DNA of 23,172 bases. Origin: Methanobacterium sp. (GTDB taxonomy: Archaea > Methanobacteriota > Methanobacteria > Methanobacteriales > Methanobacteriaceae). The stretch lies in the NCBI GenBank assembly GCA_003151535.1, contig PLXT01000120.1, positions 1 to 23,172 of the forward strand, read 5' to 3'. Below, piece after piece: positions 7,470 to 15,534 of this stretch. The notes under the pieces are model-generated. The model was not told where the DNA came from. It worked only from the letters and a program-made list of their open reading frames with translations, and searched no databases. Numbering within the stretch: the stretch's first letter is position 1; the number at the start of each line of letters is the position of its first letter. Position numbers and translations under genes: made by a program.

Positions 7470-8108
7470 ATCATCTTTAGTAGCCTCACATAATACATCA
7501 ACATATTTCGGGTCTTTAGTTTCACCAAGGAGATATGCAACATGAGCCCGTTTAGCACCTTCCGTATCATAGAGCAATATATCCTCTAAATCAAAACTAC
7601 CAACTATATCATTATTAGAATGATCATTTAAGCTATTATATAATTTTAATATTCCGCCACAATTACATTTAAGAATAAAATCTTCAGAGGACTCTCCAAC
7701 TTGAAGCTCATAATAACCAGCACATTTATTACAGATTAAATATCCCTTTTTATCTTCTTTTTGGTTTAGTTTTCTTTCAAAGTTATTAAGAAATCCTGAT
7801 ATTCTTTCATTTGTATCATCTATAAATTTTTTCAGTTCCTCATCAATACCTTCATCTTTTATTAGTTTTTCCAGCTGTTTTTTTCCATTATTTGCTCTAT
7901 TAGTGAGTTCTGATACGAATTCATCTATATTATCACTTTTGGAATTTTCATTTAACATAGATTGCAATTTCTCTTCACATTCTATGCAAATATTTTTACC
8001 ATCAAAAATAACTCTGCAATCATCACAAAGAGGTTTTGAACATCCAACACAAACTACTACAGCTTTTTTTATCTGGATGTACTTTGCATTGAATTTAAAT
8101 CCCTCCAA
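7404..8108 (-). pseudogene. B-box/zinc-ribbon/HEAT protein, broken at both ends
   Basis: In the 234-codon frame, C20/C23/C28/C31/C41/C44 form a B-box-like zinc finger. A charged helical linker (about 50-120) follows. Next is a Cys-rich block (C126, C129, C148, C150; ICNKCAGYYELQVGES...CNCGG) that is nearly the same as in the 61-residue protein at 1560-1745. One HEAT-like repeat (RAHVAYLLGETKDPKYVDVL) follows, and the last 21 residues come from a helicase. At the N-terminus the natural beginning is in another frame: after GGAGGG the frame ATT-CAA-TGC reads QCKVHPDKK, as in B-box proteins that begin with MxCxxHP. It joins the main frame only if one A is dropped from the A7 run (8070-8064 on the minus strand). 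The normal start therefore appears lost (ATT at 8094). Confidence 0.6.
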
Positions 8109-8195
8109 TTAAAAAAATAAAAAAAATAAAATTAAGAGGTCTAAATCCTCTTAAATCGATTATATATCATTTAATAATCCCTGTTTTTTAATTTT

Positions 8196-9086
8196 TTAAG
8201 TATTAGTGAGGAATATCAAAGTTTTAGTTGTTCGTCCTGTTGAAACTACCCAGTTCATTCTTGTTAGTAGTGCACTGAATGAAAGAGTCCTATAACCATA
8301 TGAAGGATCTGCTATCTTTACTTGTTTTAAATAAAGGTTTATTCCGGTTAAAAGCACATAATGTCCCGAGTTTGGATTTAGAAATGATCTTATGTGTAGT
8401 ATTACTGGATTGTTGTGTGATATGTAACTGTAAAGTCCAGTCCATCCTACTGAAGAGAAGGATTGATCCCATGCTCTGAAATGGGTCCCATATTTTAAAT
8501 TTACTTTACTAACAGCAGTGATCAGTCCGGCATGTGTAGTGCCTATGTTAGAATTGGATCCTGCATAAGAAGCCAGCCCCATCTCATTTAGGTTCATACC
8601 ATAATTTGAAAAATCCATCTTAAGTGACGATGGGCCGCATGTGTATGATGTGTCCTGATGATCGTATACAACCTTTGTATCAGTAACCCAAGTATTGTAA
8701 ACCAATTTTAAGCCATATGCCGCTAAAATTTGATTAAATGTAGTTATCGATATTTTTGTAGTTCCATAACTAACATAGTTAGGTAATCTATTGTATGTAC
8801 AATAGAATTTTTGAGCCCTATACTGTCCATCTTTTATCTGAGTAAGTGTTAAACCATATTTATTTACAGCCGCTACTGTTTTTATCGTCTGGGTTGTTGC
8901 TACAGTATTTGTAGTGGTCATTAAAGTTGTTGAAGTGCTGTTTGTTTTGTTTAGATTGATTGTCGAATTTGAAGTGCTACTATTGATAGCAGCTACACTA
9001 CTAAAATTCATAATCATTGCTAATCCAAATAATAATAACACCGATAAAAATAATTTCCTACTGATTATACCGCCCCCGATGTCCAA
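8196..9086 (-). CDS. secreted pseudomurein endoisopeptidase-like cysteine peptidase (C71/C39-like)
   Basis: The 296-residue protein has a signal peptide or anchor (hydrophobic LFLSVLLLFGLAMIMNF at about 12-28). A Ser/Thr/Asn-rich linker reaches about residue 75. A repeat of pseudomurein-binding type follows (about 76-125, DGQYRAQKFYCTYNRLPNYV). The papain-like peptidase domain has C150 (SYTCGPSS), H242 (NSGHYVLLTG) and D260 (IADPSYG), the Cys-His-Asp triad known from PeiW and PeiP. Length is close to those enzymes (about 300). It should act outside the cell on pseudomurein peptide cross-bridges during growth or lysis. No ATG precedes the signal peptide; the longest frame starts at TTG 9086, while the G-rich stretch GGGGGCGGT just after it suggests the true start may be the following ATA/ATC. 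A TATA box (TTTATAAAC) lies about 45 bases upstream. Confidence 0.82.
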   Translation of the reverse strand: MDIGGGIISRKLFLSVLLLFGLAMIMNFSSVAAINSSTSNSTINLNKTNSTSTTLMTTTNTVATTQTIKTVAAVNKYGLTLTQIKDGQYRAQKFYCTYNRLPNYVSYGTTKISITTFNQILAAYGLKLVYNTWVTDTKVVYDHQDTSYTCGPSSLKMDFSNYGMNLNEMGLASYAGSNSNIGTTHAGLITAVSKVNLKYGTHFRAWDQSFSSVGWTGLYSYISHNNPVILHIRSFLNPNSGHYVLLTGINLYLKQVKIADPSYGYRTLSFSALLTRMNWVVSTGRTTKTLIFLTNT

Positions 9087-9127
9087 AAATCAAATAATAA
9101 GCAATTTTCGAAGTTATAACTAATTCC

Positions 9128-9138
9128 GTTTATAAATT
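9128..9138 (-). promoter_or_regulatory. candidate TATA box for the pseudomurein peptidase gene
   Basis: On the minus strand AATTTATAAAC lies about 45 bases upstream of the TTG start at 9086, a normal distance for a short-leader archaeal transcript. The box is a fair but not perfect match in AT-rich DNA. Confidence 0.35.
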
Positions 9139-9265
9139 GATTACAATCACATTTAAACAATTCGATCATGAAAATCGGACAAAAACGTTATTAAAGGTCT
9201 TAATGAGGTTGAAACACGATTAAAATCTACCTAATGTATTTGTAATCAATAACCCTCCTTTGCTT

Positions 9266-9475
9266 CTATTTCAAATAAATCAGGTCATTTAAAACATTAA
9301 TTAACAAAAAAAAGTCATCTTCGCTGAGTTTATTGATAGGATCCCCAACTTGGATCATTAAACATCCGTATAATAGTAAATTATTTTTCCATTTAAACAC
9401 GAAAATACAGTTTTTCTTGGTTTTTCTAGATCAAAACTATTATACAAATTTTTGCTAGATTCTCGCTAAGTTGTT
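9266..9475 (-). pseudogene. possible remnant of a small unknown gene
   Basis: Two frames that join head to tail look protein-like. The first contains YNSFDLEKPRKTVFSCLNGK followed by IIYYYTDV. The second, after a frame change near 9360, is MIQVGDPINKLSEDDFFLLI followed by NVLNDLIYLK and a TAG at 9268-9266. The second part alone is a 30-codon ATG frame. I do not recognise it. The low-complexity background makes chance possible. Confidence 0.28.
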
Positions 9476-9975
9476 AATCTTGGAATATTATTGGCATCAA
9501 TTAATTATTTAGTAGGTATGAAATTTTTTTATCATTAAATTAAAACTGGATCCTACAATGTAAAATCAATAATATTAAAAAATCAAAGTTGAAATGAAAT
9601 AATTTTAACAAAATTAAGGATTAATTTTAAATATTTGAATCAAATTTAAAAAAAAAGTTGATAACTCAAATGTTTTTGGATTCAATGAAATAAACCAGTT
9701 GAATTTAAAATTTTATTATTATTTTTCTAATTTTAATAAATTTACACTCAAAAACATCTAACTTCATCACATCTACGTTTAACGAAGTAAATCGATTATT
9801 TTTAAAATTTTCAGAAATAGCTCAACAGACCTCAATTAGTAAAAAATGACTTCTATAGCCTTATAACTGATCTTTGAAAAATTAAACAAATATATTGTAA
9901 TACTAATATCCAATTGATGTCAGATTTTTTCTAATTATTTCAAAAAATATTCTCATAAATTATAAGTATTATTTA
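9476..9975. other. gene-free AT-rich stretch
   Basis: About 500 bases between the last remnant and the tRNA-like sequence. It is very rich in A and T, with many short stops in all frames. I see no gene, hairpin of note or repeat array. If the tRNA-like sequence marks an integration boundary, part of this may be old element DNA. Confidence 0.45.
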
Positions 9976-10053
9976 GCCAGGCTATAACAATACAATTGTT
10001 GAATACGGGACTCGTAATTCTTATGGTCGTGGGTTCAATTCCCACGCGAGGCT
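9976..10053 (+). tRNA. degenerate tRNA-Thr(CGT)-like sequence, probable attachment-site remnant
   Basis: The 3' half is tRNA-like: anticodon loop CTCGTAA (10011-10017, anticodon CGT), a perfect T arm (GTGGG/TTCAATT/CCCAC, 10029-10045), acceptor strand GCGAGGC (10046-10052) and T as discriminator. The 5' half is poor. GCCAGGC (9976-9982) pairs with only 5 of 7 acceptor bases. A 4-bp D stem (TAAC/GTTG) is possible, but G18-G19 are missing, and there are extra bases before the anticodon stem, which itself has a C/T mismatch and two wobbles. So it is unlikely to be a working tRNA. A 3' tRNA end followed directly by an integrase is what tRNA-targeting elements leave behind. Confidence 0.6.
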
Positions 10054-10084
10054 TTGCTTTATTTATGAATTGGGGTGTTTATAG

Positions 10085-11104
10085 ATGAATAAATCTATAA
10101 ATAAGCCCATACATACAGATATTACTTTTGATGTATTATACATAGAATACATCCATTATCGCAATCTTAGACCCGAAACAATACGGAGCTACACCAGAAA
10201 ACTAACTATCTATTCCAACATAACTGGAATGACACTAACACAACTAATAGAAGAAGCTGAATCAGATGAAGACCTAAGAATCAGGAAAAGACTAAGAAGA
10301 ATCAACGTACACCTCATAGATCTACAGGAGTATCTAATAAGCCGTAATTATAGTCCACAAAAAATAGATGACATTATTACAACCATCAGAGGTTTCTATG
10401 CTTATTATGAAATAGATCTACCCAAACGCACGTATCATGCACCTATACCAGACCTTCAAAAAGAAGCCATACCCACAAAAGAAGATGTTAAAAAAGCACT
10501 GAGTTATTGCAACACTAAATACCAAGCAATCATCCTTTTAATGTCCAGTAGCGGCATCAGTATAGGTGACGTATTAAATCTAAAGGTCTCAGACTTCTTA
10601 AGTGCAATAAACATACCAAAAAAACAACATCAAATCAACATGTTAAATATTAAAACAGTAAATGATTTTTGTGAAGATATGGTCCCCATTTGGCAAATTC
10701 AAAGTGGTACATCCCATATAACATTTAACACTCCAGAAACTACTAGAAAGATTTTAGACTATTTAATTGAACATCCTCCACGGAATGTAGCTGACCCACT
10801 GTTCAGGGGCAAGACGGGTAAAGGACTAAGGAGTGATGTTTTTCAAAGGTTTTTAAGGAAACTCAACATAGAATGTGAATGGGGTTATATAGGTAGACAA
10901 ATCTTTTTCCATAGTCATATTCTCAGGAAAATCTTCGCGAATAAATTGGAAGAAGCAGGAATGCCCCATCATTATATACGCCAACTCATGGGACACCGAA
11001 AGGATCCACTTACAAGGACATACTTTTCCACTCCCAGTGAAAAATTAAGGGAAGAATACAATAAATTCTTGCACAATCTGAATTTTCTGGAAGAAACAAA
11101 ATAA
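10085..11104 (+). CDS. tyrosine recombinase/integrase
   Basis: The 339-residue protein has an N-terminal core-binding (SAM-like) domain, about 10-115, and a C-terminal catalytic domain. In the catalytic part H278-x2-R281 (HSHILRKIF), H304 (MGHRKDP) and the nucleophile Y313 (TRTYFS) are present. The first catalytic arginine is not: the usual 'TGLRxxEL' segment reads SSSGISIGDVLNL, with S159 where Arg is expected. The gene starts 31 bases after the tRNA-like sequence, in the same direction, the usual place for an element integrase. It is not split, unlike integrated SSV-type integrases. No other element genes (replication, capsid) follow directly. A GGGGTG ribosome site precedes the ATG. Confidence 0.85.
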   Translation: MNKSINKPIHTDITFDVLYIEYIHYRNLRPETIRSYTRKLTIYSNITGMTLTQLIEEAESDEDLRIRKRLRRINVHLIDLQEYLISRNYSPQKIDDIITTIRGFYAYYEIDLPKRTYHAPIPDLQKEAIPTKEDVKKALSYCNTKYQAIILLMSSSGISIGDVLNLKVSDFLSAINIPKKQHQINMLNIKTVNDFCEDMVPIWQIQSGTSHITFNTPETTRKILDYLIEHPPRNVADPLFRGKTGKGLRSDVFQRFLRKLNIECEWGYIGRQIFFHSHILRKIFANKLEEAGMPHHYIRQLMGHRKDPLTRTYFSTPSEKLREEYNKFLHNLNFLEETK

Positions 11105-11546
11105 ATAAATCTATTAATCCTTGAAAATAACATTATCCATTGGAGTAACCTCTTTAAAGATAACTTTCTTTGACTTTTTTCTTTAAATTTTTAATGAATA
11201 GTTTAGGTTAGTACTACAAAATAAATAAATAACTTTAGCTGTTTAACATTAGAATAGCGACATTATCTAATTGATTCTTTTCATGAAACTACTTATAACC
11301 CTATATTTCTCCAGTACAGTATGCAGGCAACACACCTTATTAATTTGGTTAGTATCCACTTTTTTTTTAAATCACAAGAAAGTTTATGGATTTCATAAAA
11401 AAATCTCAGTTAATTATCTAATATTATTTTTTATTAACAGAAAATTTATTCATAAATTTTGACCAAAATCAGACAATTATAAATAAGAATATTTTCAAAG
11501 ATATTTTATTCATAATTGTTTTAAAATAAATGATTCTGGTGAATGT
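11105..11546. other. intergenic region between integrase and kinase
   Basis: An AT-rich stretch without a credible gene. A 63-codon frame at 11271-11462 has no ribosome site and a phenylalanine/isoleucine-rich, non-protein-like product. GGTGA (11538-11542) serves as ribosome site for the kinase. A T-rich tract around 11166-11192 may end the integrase transcript. Confidence 0.4.
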
Positions 11547-14021
11547 ATGGTAAAAGCTGATGCTAATATTAAAATTATAGAGGAATTTGAAGAAATTAGA
11601 AAAAGTGAAGCTTTACTTGCTAGATTACTTGAAAATTCATCTCAGCCATTTGGTGTAGGTTATCCAGACGGTCGCTTAGGGCTTGTTAACAAAGCATTTG
11701 AGGAACTTACTGGCTACTCGAGAGAAGAACTCAAAAGTACAAATTGGTCTGAAATTCTCACACCTCATAAATTCAGGGATATGGAGAACGAAAAACTTTT
11801 AGAACTTCAACGCACAGGACAACCAGTAAGGTACGAAAAAGAGTATATACGGAAAGACGGGACCAGATTACCAATAGAACTTCTTGTGCATCTAAAGAAA
11901 AATAAAGATGGTACACCTGAATACTATTATTCATTCATCACAAACATATCTGAACGAAAACATCAGGAAGTGCTTACTCAGAAGCTTTTAGAGAGTGAAC
12001 AACAACTAACAGAAGAACTTCATGTTAAAAATGAAGAACTTAAGCATCAGGGAGATAATTTATTACAAATAAATAAGGCGCTAAAGGAAAGTGAAGAGCG
12101 TTTCCGAACTCTTTCAGATAATATTCCAAACTTGGCATGGATGGCCGATGCAAATGGATGGACCTTCTGGTATAACAAACAATGGTATGAATATACAGGA
12201 ACAACACTCGATGAGATGCAGGGATGGGGTTGGCAAAAAGTCCATCACCCAGACTATGTAAAACCAGTAACAGAAGAATGGTCTACAAGAATCAAAGAAG
12301 GAAAACCATATGACAATATATTTCCACTTAAAAGTAAAGATGGGAAGTACCGCTGGTTCCTAACCAGAGTTACACCAATCAGAGATGATCAAGGAAAGTT
12401 AATACGATGGTTAGGTACTAATACAGACATTACAGAGCGTAAAGAAGTGGAAACCGAACTTAATAAATATAAGGATAAATTAGAGAGTTTGGTGGAGGTC
12501 CGTACCGCAGAGCTAGAAAAGGCTTATAAATCTTTAAAAGAAAGTGAAGAACATTATCTGACTTTATTTAATTCTATTGATGAAGGTTTCTGCACTATTG
12601 AGGTTATTTTCGATTCTAATAATAATCCCATTGATCATCGGTTTTTAGAAATTAATCCTGCTTTTGCAAAGCAAACTGGACTGGAAGATGCAGAGGGTAA
12701 ATTGATGCGTGATCTTGCTCCGGATAATGAGGAGCATTGGTTTGAAATTTATGGTGAAATAGCTTTAACAGGCAAACCGATGCGTTTTGTTAATGAGGCA
12801 AAAGCTTTGAATAGATGGTATGATGTATATGCATTTAAGATTGGTGCTCCTGAAAATAGGGAAATAGCTATTCTTTTCAATGATATCACTAAATTTAAAA
12901 AAACTGAGGAAGCTTTAGAATTTTCGAGTATTTATAACCGTAGTTTGATTGATGCCAGTCTGGATCCGCTGGTTACAATTGGGCCTGATGGAAAAATCAC
13001 CGACGTAAACAAATCTACAGAAATCATTACGGAATACTCTAAGGACGTTCTTATTGGAACTGATTTTTCGGACTATTTCACTGAACCTGAAAAAGCCCGA
13101 TCCGGTTATAAACAAGTATTTAAAGAAGGTTCTGTGTATGATTATTCACTGGAAATCAAAAGTAAGACTGGTGAAGTGACTCCGGTGTTATACAATGCTT
13201 CTATCTATAAGGATAAGAGAGGAGAAGTTATTGGGGTTTTTGCTGCTGCTCGTGACATAACCCAAATTAAAAGGGTAGAAAATAAATTAAAGGAATATCA
13301 GGATACACTTGAAGAAAAAGTTAAAAAACGTACAGAAGAGCTTGCCATTTCCAATGCTGAGCTTGAACATTTTGCATATGTGGCATCTCATGATCTGCGT
13401 GAACCATTACGGATGATTACTAGCTTTTTACAGTTACTCGAGCGTCGATATGGTGATAATTTGGATCAAGATGCGAGTGAATTTATTGGATTTGCTGTGG
13501 ATGGGGCTAAACGTTTAGATGACATGATAAACGATCTTCTGGAATATTCAAAAGTAAATAGGAAAGAACAAGTGTTTAGATCTGTGAATTTAGAAAAAGT
13601 ATTGGAGAGTGCATTAATAAATTTAATAATTCCTACTGAAGAAAATAATGCAGTTATAGGCCATGATCCGTTACCTACTGTCTATGGTGATGAAAAGTTA
13701 TTAGTTCAATTGTTCCAAAATCTAATTGGCAATGCAATTAAATATCATGGCCAAGAACCTCCTAAGATTCATATATCCTCTATTAAAGAAAATAACCAAT
13801 ACATTATCAGTATAAAAGATAATGGTATAGGAATTGAGTCACAACATTTAGAACGTATCTTTACAATATTTCAACGCTTGCACGGGAATGATGAATATGA
13901 AGGAACAGGAATTGGACTTGCAATAACACAAAAAATTGTACATCAACACAATGGAAATATTTGGGTTGAATCAAAACAAGGAAAAGGCTCAACATTCTAT
14001 TTCACTATTCCAATCAAATGA
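11547..14021 (+). CDS. multi-PAS sensor histidine kinase
   Basis: The 824-residue protein has four PAS domains, at about 22-140 (VNKAFEELTGYSREEL), 185-305 (PAS_3 type, WYEYTGTTLDEMQGWGW), 340-455 (INPAFAKQTGLEDAEGK) and 460-580 (VNKSTEIITEY). Coiled-coil linkers join them. HisKA has the phospho-acceptor H615 (ASHDLREPL), and the HATPase domain has its N box (NLIGNAIKYH), G1 (KDNGIGIES) and G2 (GTGIGLAIT). No transmembrane segment is seen, so it is probably a cytoplasmic sensor. The ligand is unknown; no heme- or flavin-specific motif is obvious. GGTGA stands a few bases before the ATG at 11547. No receiver gene lies beside it; the REC-PAS protein at 1850-2623 is the only receiver in the window and a possible partner. 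Confidence 0.9.
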   Translation: MVKADANIKIIEEFEEIRKSEALLARLLENSSQPFGVGYPDGRLGLVNKAFEELTGYSREELKSTNWSEILTPHKFRDMENEKLLELQRTGQPVRYEKEYIRKDGTRLPIELLVHLKKNKDGTPEYYYSFITNISERKHQEVLTQKLLESEQQLTEELHVKNEELKHQGDNLLQINKALKESEERFRTLSDNIPNLAWMADANGWTFWYNKQWYEYTGTTLDEMQGWGWQKVHHPDYVKPVTEEWSTRIKEGKPYDNIFPLKSKDGKYRWFLTRVTPIRDDQGKLIRWLGTNTDITERKEVETELNKYKDKLESLVEVRTAELEKAYKSLKESEEHYLTLFNSIDEGFCTIEVIFDSNNNPIDHRFLEINPAFAKQTGLEDAEGKLMRDLAPDNEEHWFEIYGEIALTGKPMRFVNEAKALNRWYDVYAFKIGAPENREIAILFNDITKFKKTEEALEFSSIYNRSLIDASLDPLVTIGPDGKITDVNKSTEIITEYSKDVLIGTDFSDYFTEPEKARSGYKQVFKEGSVYDYSLEIKSKTGEVTPVLYNASIYKDKRGEVIGVFAAARDITQIKRVENKLKEYQDTLEEKVKKRTEELAISNAELEHFAYVASHDLREPLRMITSFLQLLERRYGDNLDQDASEFIGFAVDGAKRLDDMINDLLEYSKVNRKEQVFRSVNLEKVLESALINLIIPTEENNAVIGHDPLPTVYGDEKLLVQLFQNLIGNAIKYHGQEPPKIHISSIKENNQYIISIKDNGIGIESQHLERIFTIFQRLHGNDEYEGTGIGLAITQKIVHQHNGNIWVESKQGKGSTFYFTIPIK

Positions 14022-14035
14022 AGAATTCAAATTAA

Positions 14036-14062
14036 TTTTTTAATAATAGTATATTGTTTTTT
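14036..14062 (+). terminator. T-run terminator after the histidine kinase
   Basis: Two runs of six T (14036-14041 and 14057-14062) begin 15 bases after the kinase stop. Archaeal RNA polymerase ends at such T-tracts. The region lies between convergent genes. Confidence 0.45.
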
Positions 14063-14177
14063 CCATAAGAAAAATTTGTTGAGTGTAGACTTGTAAGGAA
14101 ATAATTTTTGGAAAATTGATAATAGATTTTAAAAATTGTAATGTATTTTCTTTTTAATAAATAAAATCCTAGTTTAC

Positions 14178-15491
14178 TCAATATTGAACATCCAATAACT
14201 TTTTCACTATAGATTTAATCATCTCATGTTTAGCTAATTTTTTAGTCCAGGTCTTAGGTATATTGCTGAAACCATAGTAGGCCCCTGCAAGCTGGCCATA
14301 AATAGCTCCAGTAGTATCGGCATCTTCACCAAGGTTAACTGCCAATAAACATCCACCTTCAAATGAATCTGTTTTATAGAAAGCCCAAAGTGCTGCTTCT
14401 AATGATTTGACAACAAATCCTCTTCCCCTTATTTCTGGTGGTTCTAATTCCTTGAAGGAACCACAAGCCACTTCATCAATTTTAGTTTCAAGTGGAACTT
14501 CCTCCCAATAACCCTCAACAGGGGAGTATCTTTTAGACAGAAGTTCATCTTTGGATGTTCCAATTAATGCCCCTTGTATCAATCCGCCCATATAACGGCA
14601 TGCATCAACTGCCAGTGGGTGGTTATGTGTAGTCCTGGAACTCTTACCCGACATTTCAATGGCATCTTTTGGATTGGACATATAAAATAGTGGAACTGGA
14701 GATAGCCTCATAAGGGATCCGTTACCTGCTGAATATTCATTTTCAGGTCCGGGGTAAGGTTCTCCAGTTTCTTCGAATATCATTAGAGCTTCGCGGGTGG
14801 TGTTTCCTATATCAAAACATTTATCATTAACACTCAAATAGCCATTTTGGTACCAGCGTAAATAGCGGCTTAACTGGTCTACTGGGTCGAACTTTCCAGT
14901 TTCGATCATACTTTCTGCTAAACAAAGTGCCATACTTGTATCATCAGTCCACTCTCCTGGCTCGAGATGATGTGGTCCATCTCCCATCATTTCACTTACT
15001 GGCTCAAAACTACCAGGAGATTTAAACTCTAATGGTGCACCCATAGCATCCCCCACAGCCAAACCAATTAATGACCCATAGAATCTATCAACTATCTCTT
15101 CTCTAATCTGCTCTAGTCTAACCAGTAAATTCAAAATAAAACCATTTTCGATCATATCATCGAGTAAACCTTCAATGAATCTATCTGCTCTAATAATGGT
15201 GGTGAAAAGTTTCTGTATTGTACTAAGATCAACATTTTTAAGTAATGATTGATCATTAATGTATGTTTTTGGTTCGACGCCCCACTTAGACTTATCGAAC
15301 ATTTTTATCATGTTCTCATTGTAAAGAGATTTGTAAAATTCCATTACCATATGTGAGTAACTGTAAAATGGTATTTGGTGTGGTTTGTTAATTAGTTCAG
15401 AGAATTGATTTTCAGTATCCTTGAAGTATGGTAGATACTCCAGTAATTTGTCGATATTACGGATATTGGGAAATCTTGACTCTTCTATCAT
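14178..15491 (-). CDS. ADP-ribosylglycohydrolase (DraG/ARH-like) with N-terminal extension
   Basis: The catalytic domain covers about residues 135-437. It has GLAVGDAMGAPLEF (about 147), GEWTDDTSMAL (about 179), NGSLMRLSP and GEDADTTGAIYGQLAGAYYG (about 386), the acidic metal-binding motifs of enzymes that remove ADP-ribose from proteins or hydrolyse related bonds. The first 130 residues are an unrecognised helical part. The frame is open up to 15575, overlapping the upstream phosphoesterase gene by 41 bases. I prefer the ATG at 15491 (MIEESRFPN), with 15515 as an alternative; no clear ribosome site marks either. It is the last gene of a unit with the phosphoesterase and a ribbon-helix-helix protein. 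The substrate may be an ADP-ribosylated protein or a small molecule. Confidence 0.85.
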   Translation of the reverse strand: MIEESRFPNIRNIDKLLEYLPYFKDTENQFSELINKPHQIPFYSYSHMVMEFYKSLYNENMIKMFDKSKWGVEPKTYINDQSLLKNVDLSTIQKLFTTIIRADRFIEGLLDDMIENGFILNLLVRLEQIREEIVDRFYGSLIGLAVGDAMGAPLEFKSPGSFEPVSEMMGDGPHHLEPGEWTDDTSMALCLAESMIETGKFDPVDQLSRYLRWYQNGYLSVNDKCFDIGNTTREALMIFEETGEPYPGPENEYSAGNGSLMRLSPVPLFYMSNPKDAIEMSGKSSRTTHNHPLAVDACRYMGGLIQGALIGTSKDELLSKRYSPVEGYWEEVPLETKIDEVACGSFKELEPPEIRGRGFVVKSLEAALWAFYKTDSFEGGCLLAVNLGEDADTTGAIYGQLAGAYYGFSNIPKTWTKKLAKHEMIKSIVKKLLDVQY

Positions 15492-15534
15492 TAATATTAA
15501 TATATATTCTTTCATTAATAAATTATATTGAACA

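Noticed and set aside
7295..7570. 91-codon minus-strand frame overlapping the B-box/HEAT and helicase remnants
   Set aside because: It is the alternate frame of a better-supported reading; its product is V/I/L/K-rich without domain features, while the overlapped frame shows HEAT and Fe-S helicase motifs.
8279..8479. Frames on either strand inside the pseudomurein peptidase gene
   Set aside because: They lie within a gene with a complete catalytic triad and have no initiation signals.
10085..11104. SSV-type integrase split by integration
   Set aside because: The gene is continuous from ATG to stop with both domains, so integration does not partition it.
11271..11462. 63-codon plus-strand frame between integrase and kinase
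   Set aside because: No ribosome site, product rich in F, I, L and K with no pattern, and the DNA composition is the same as the surrounding non-coding sequence.
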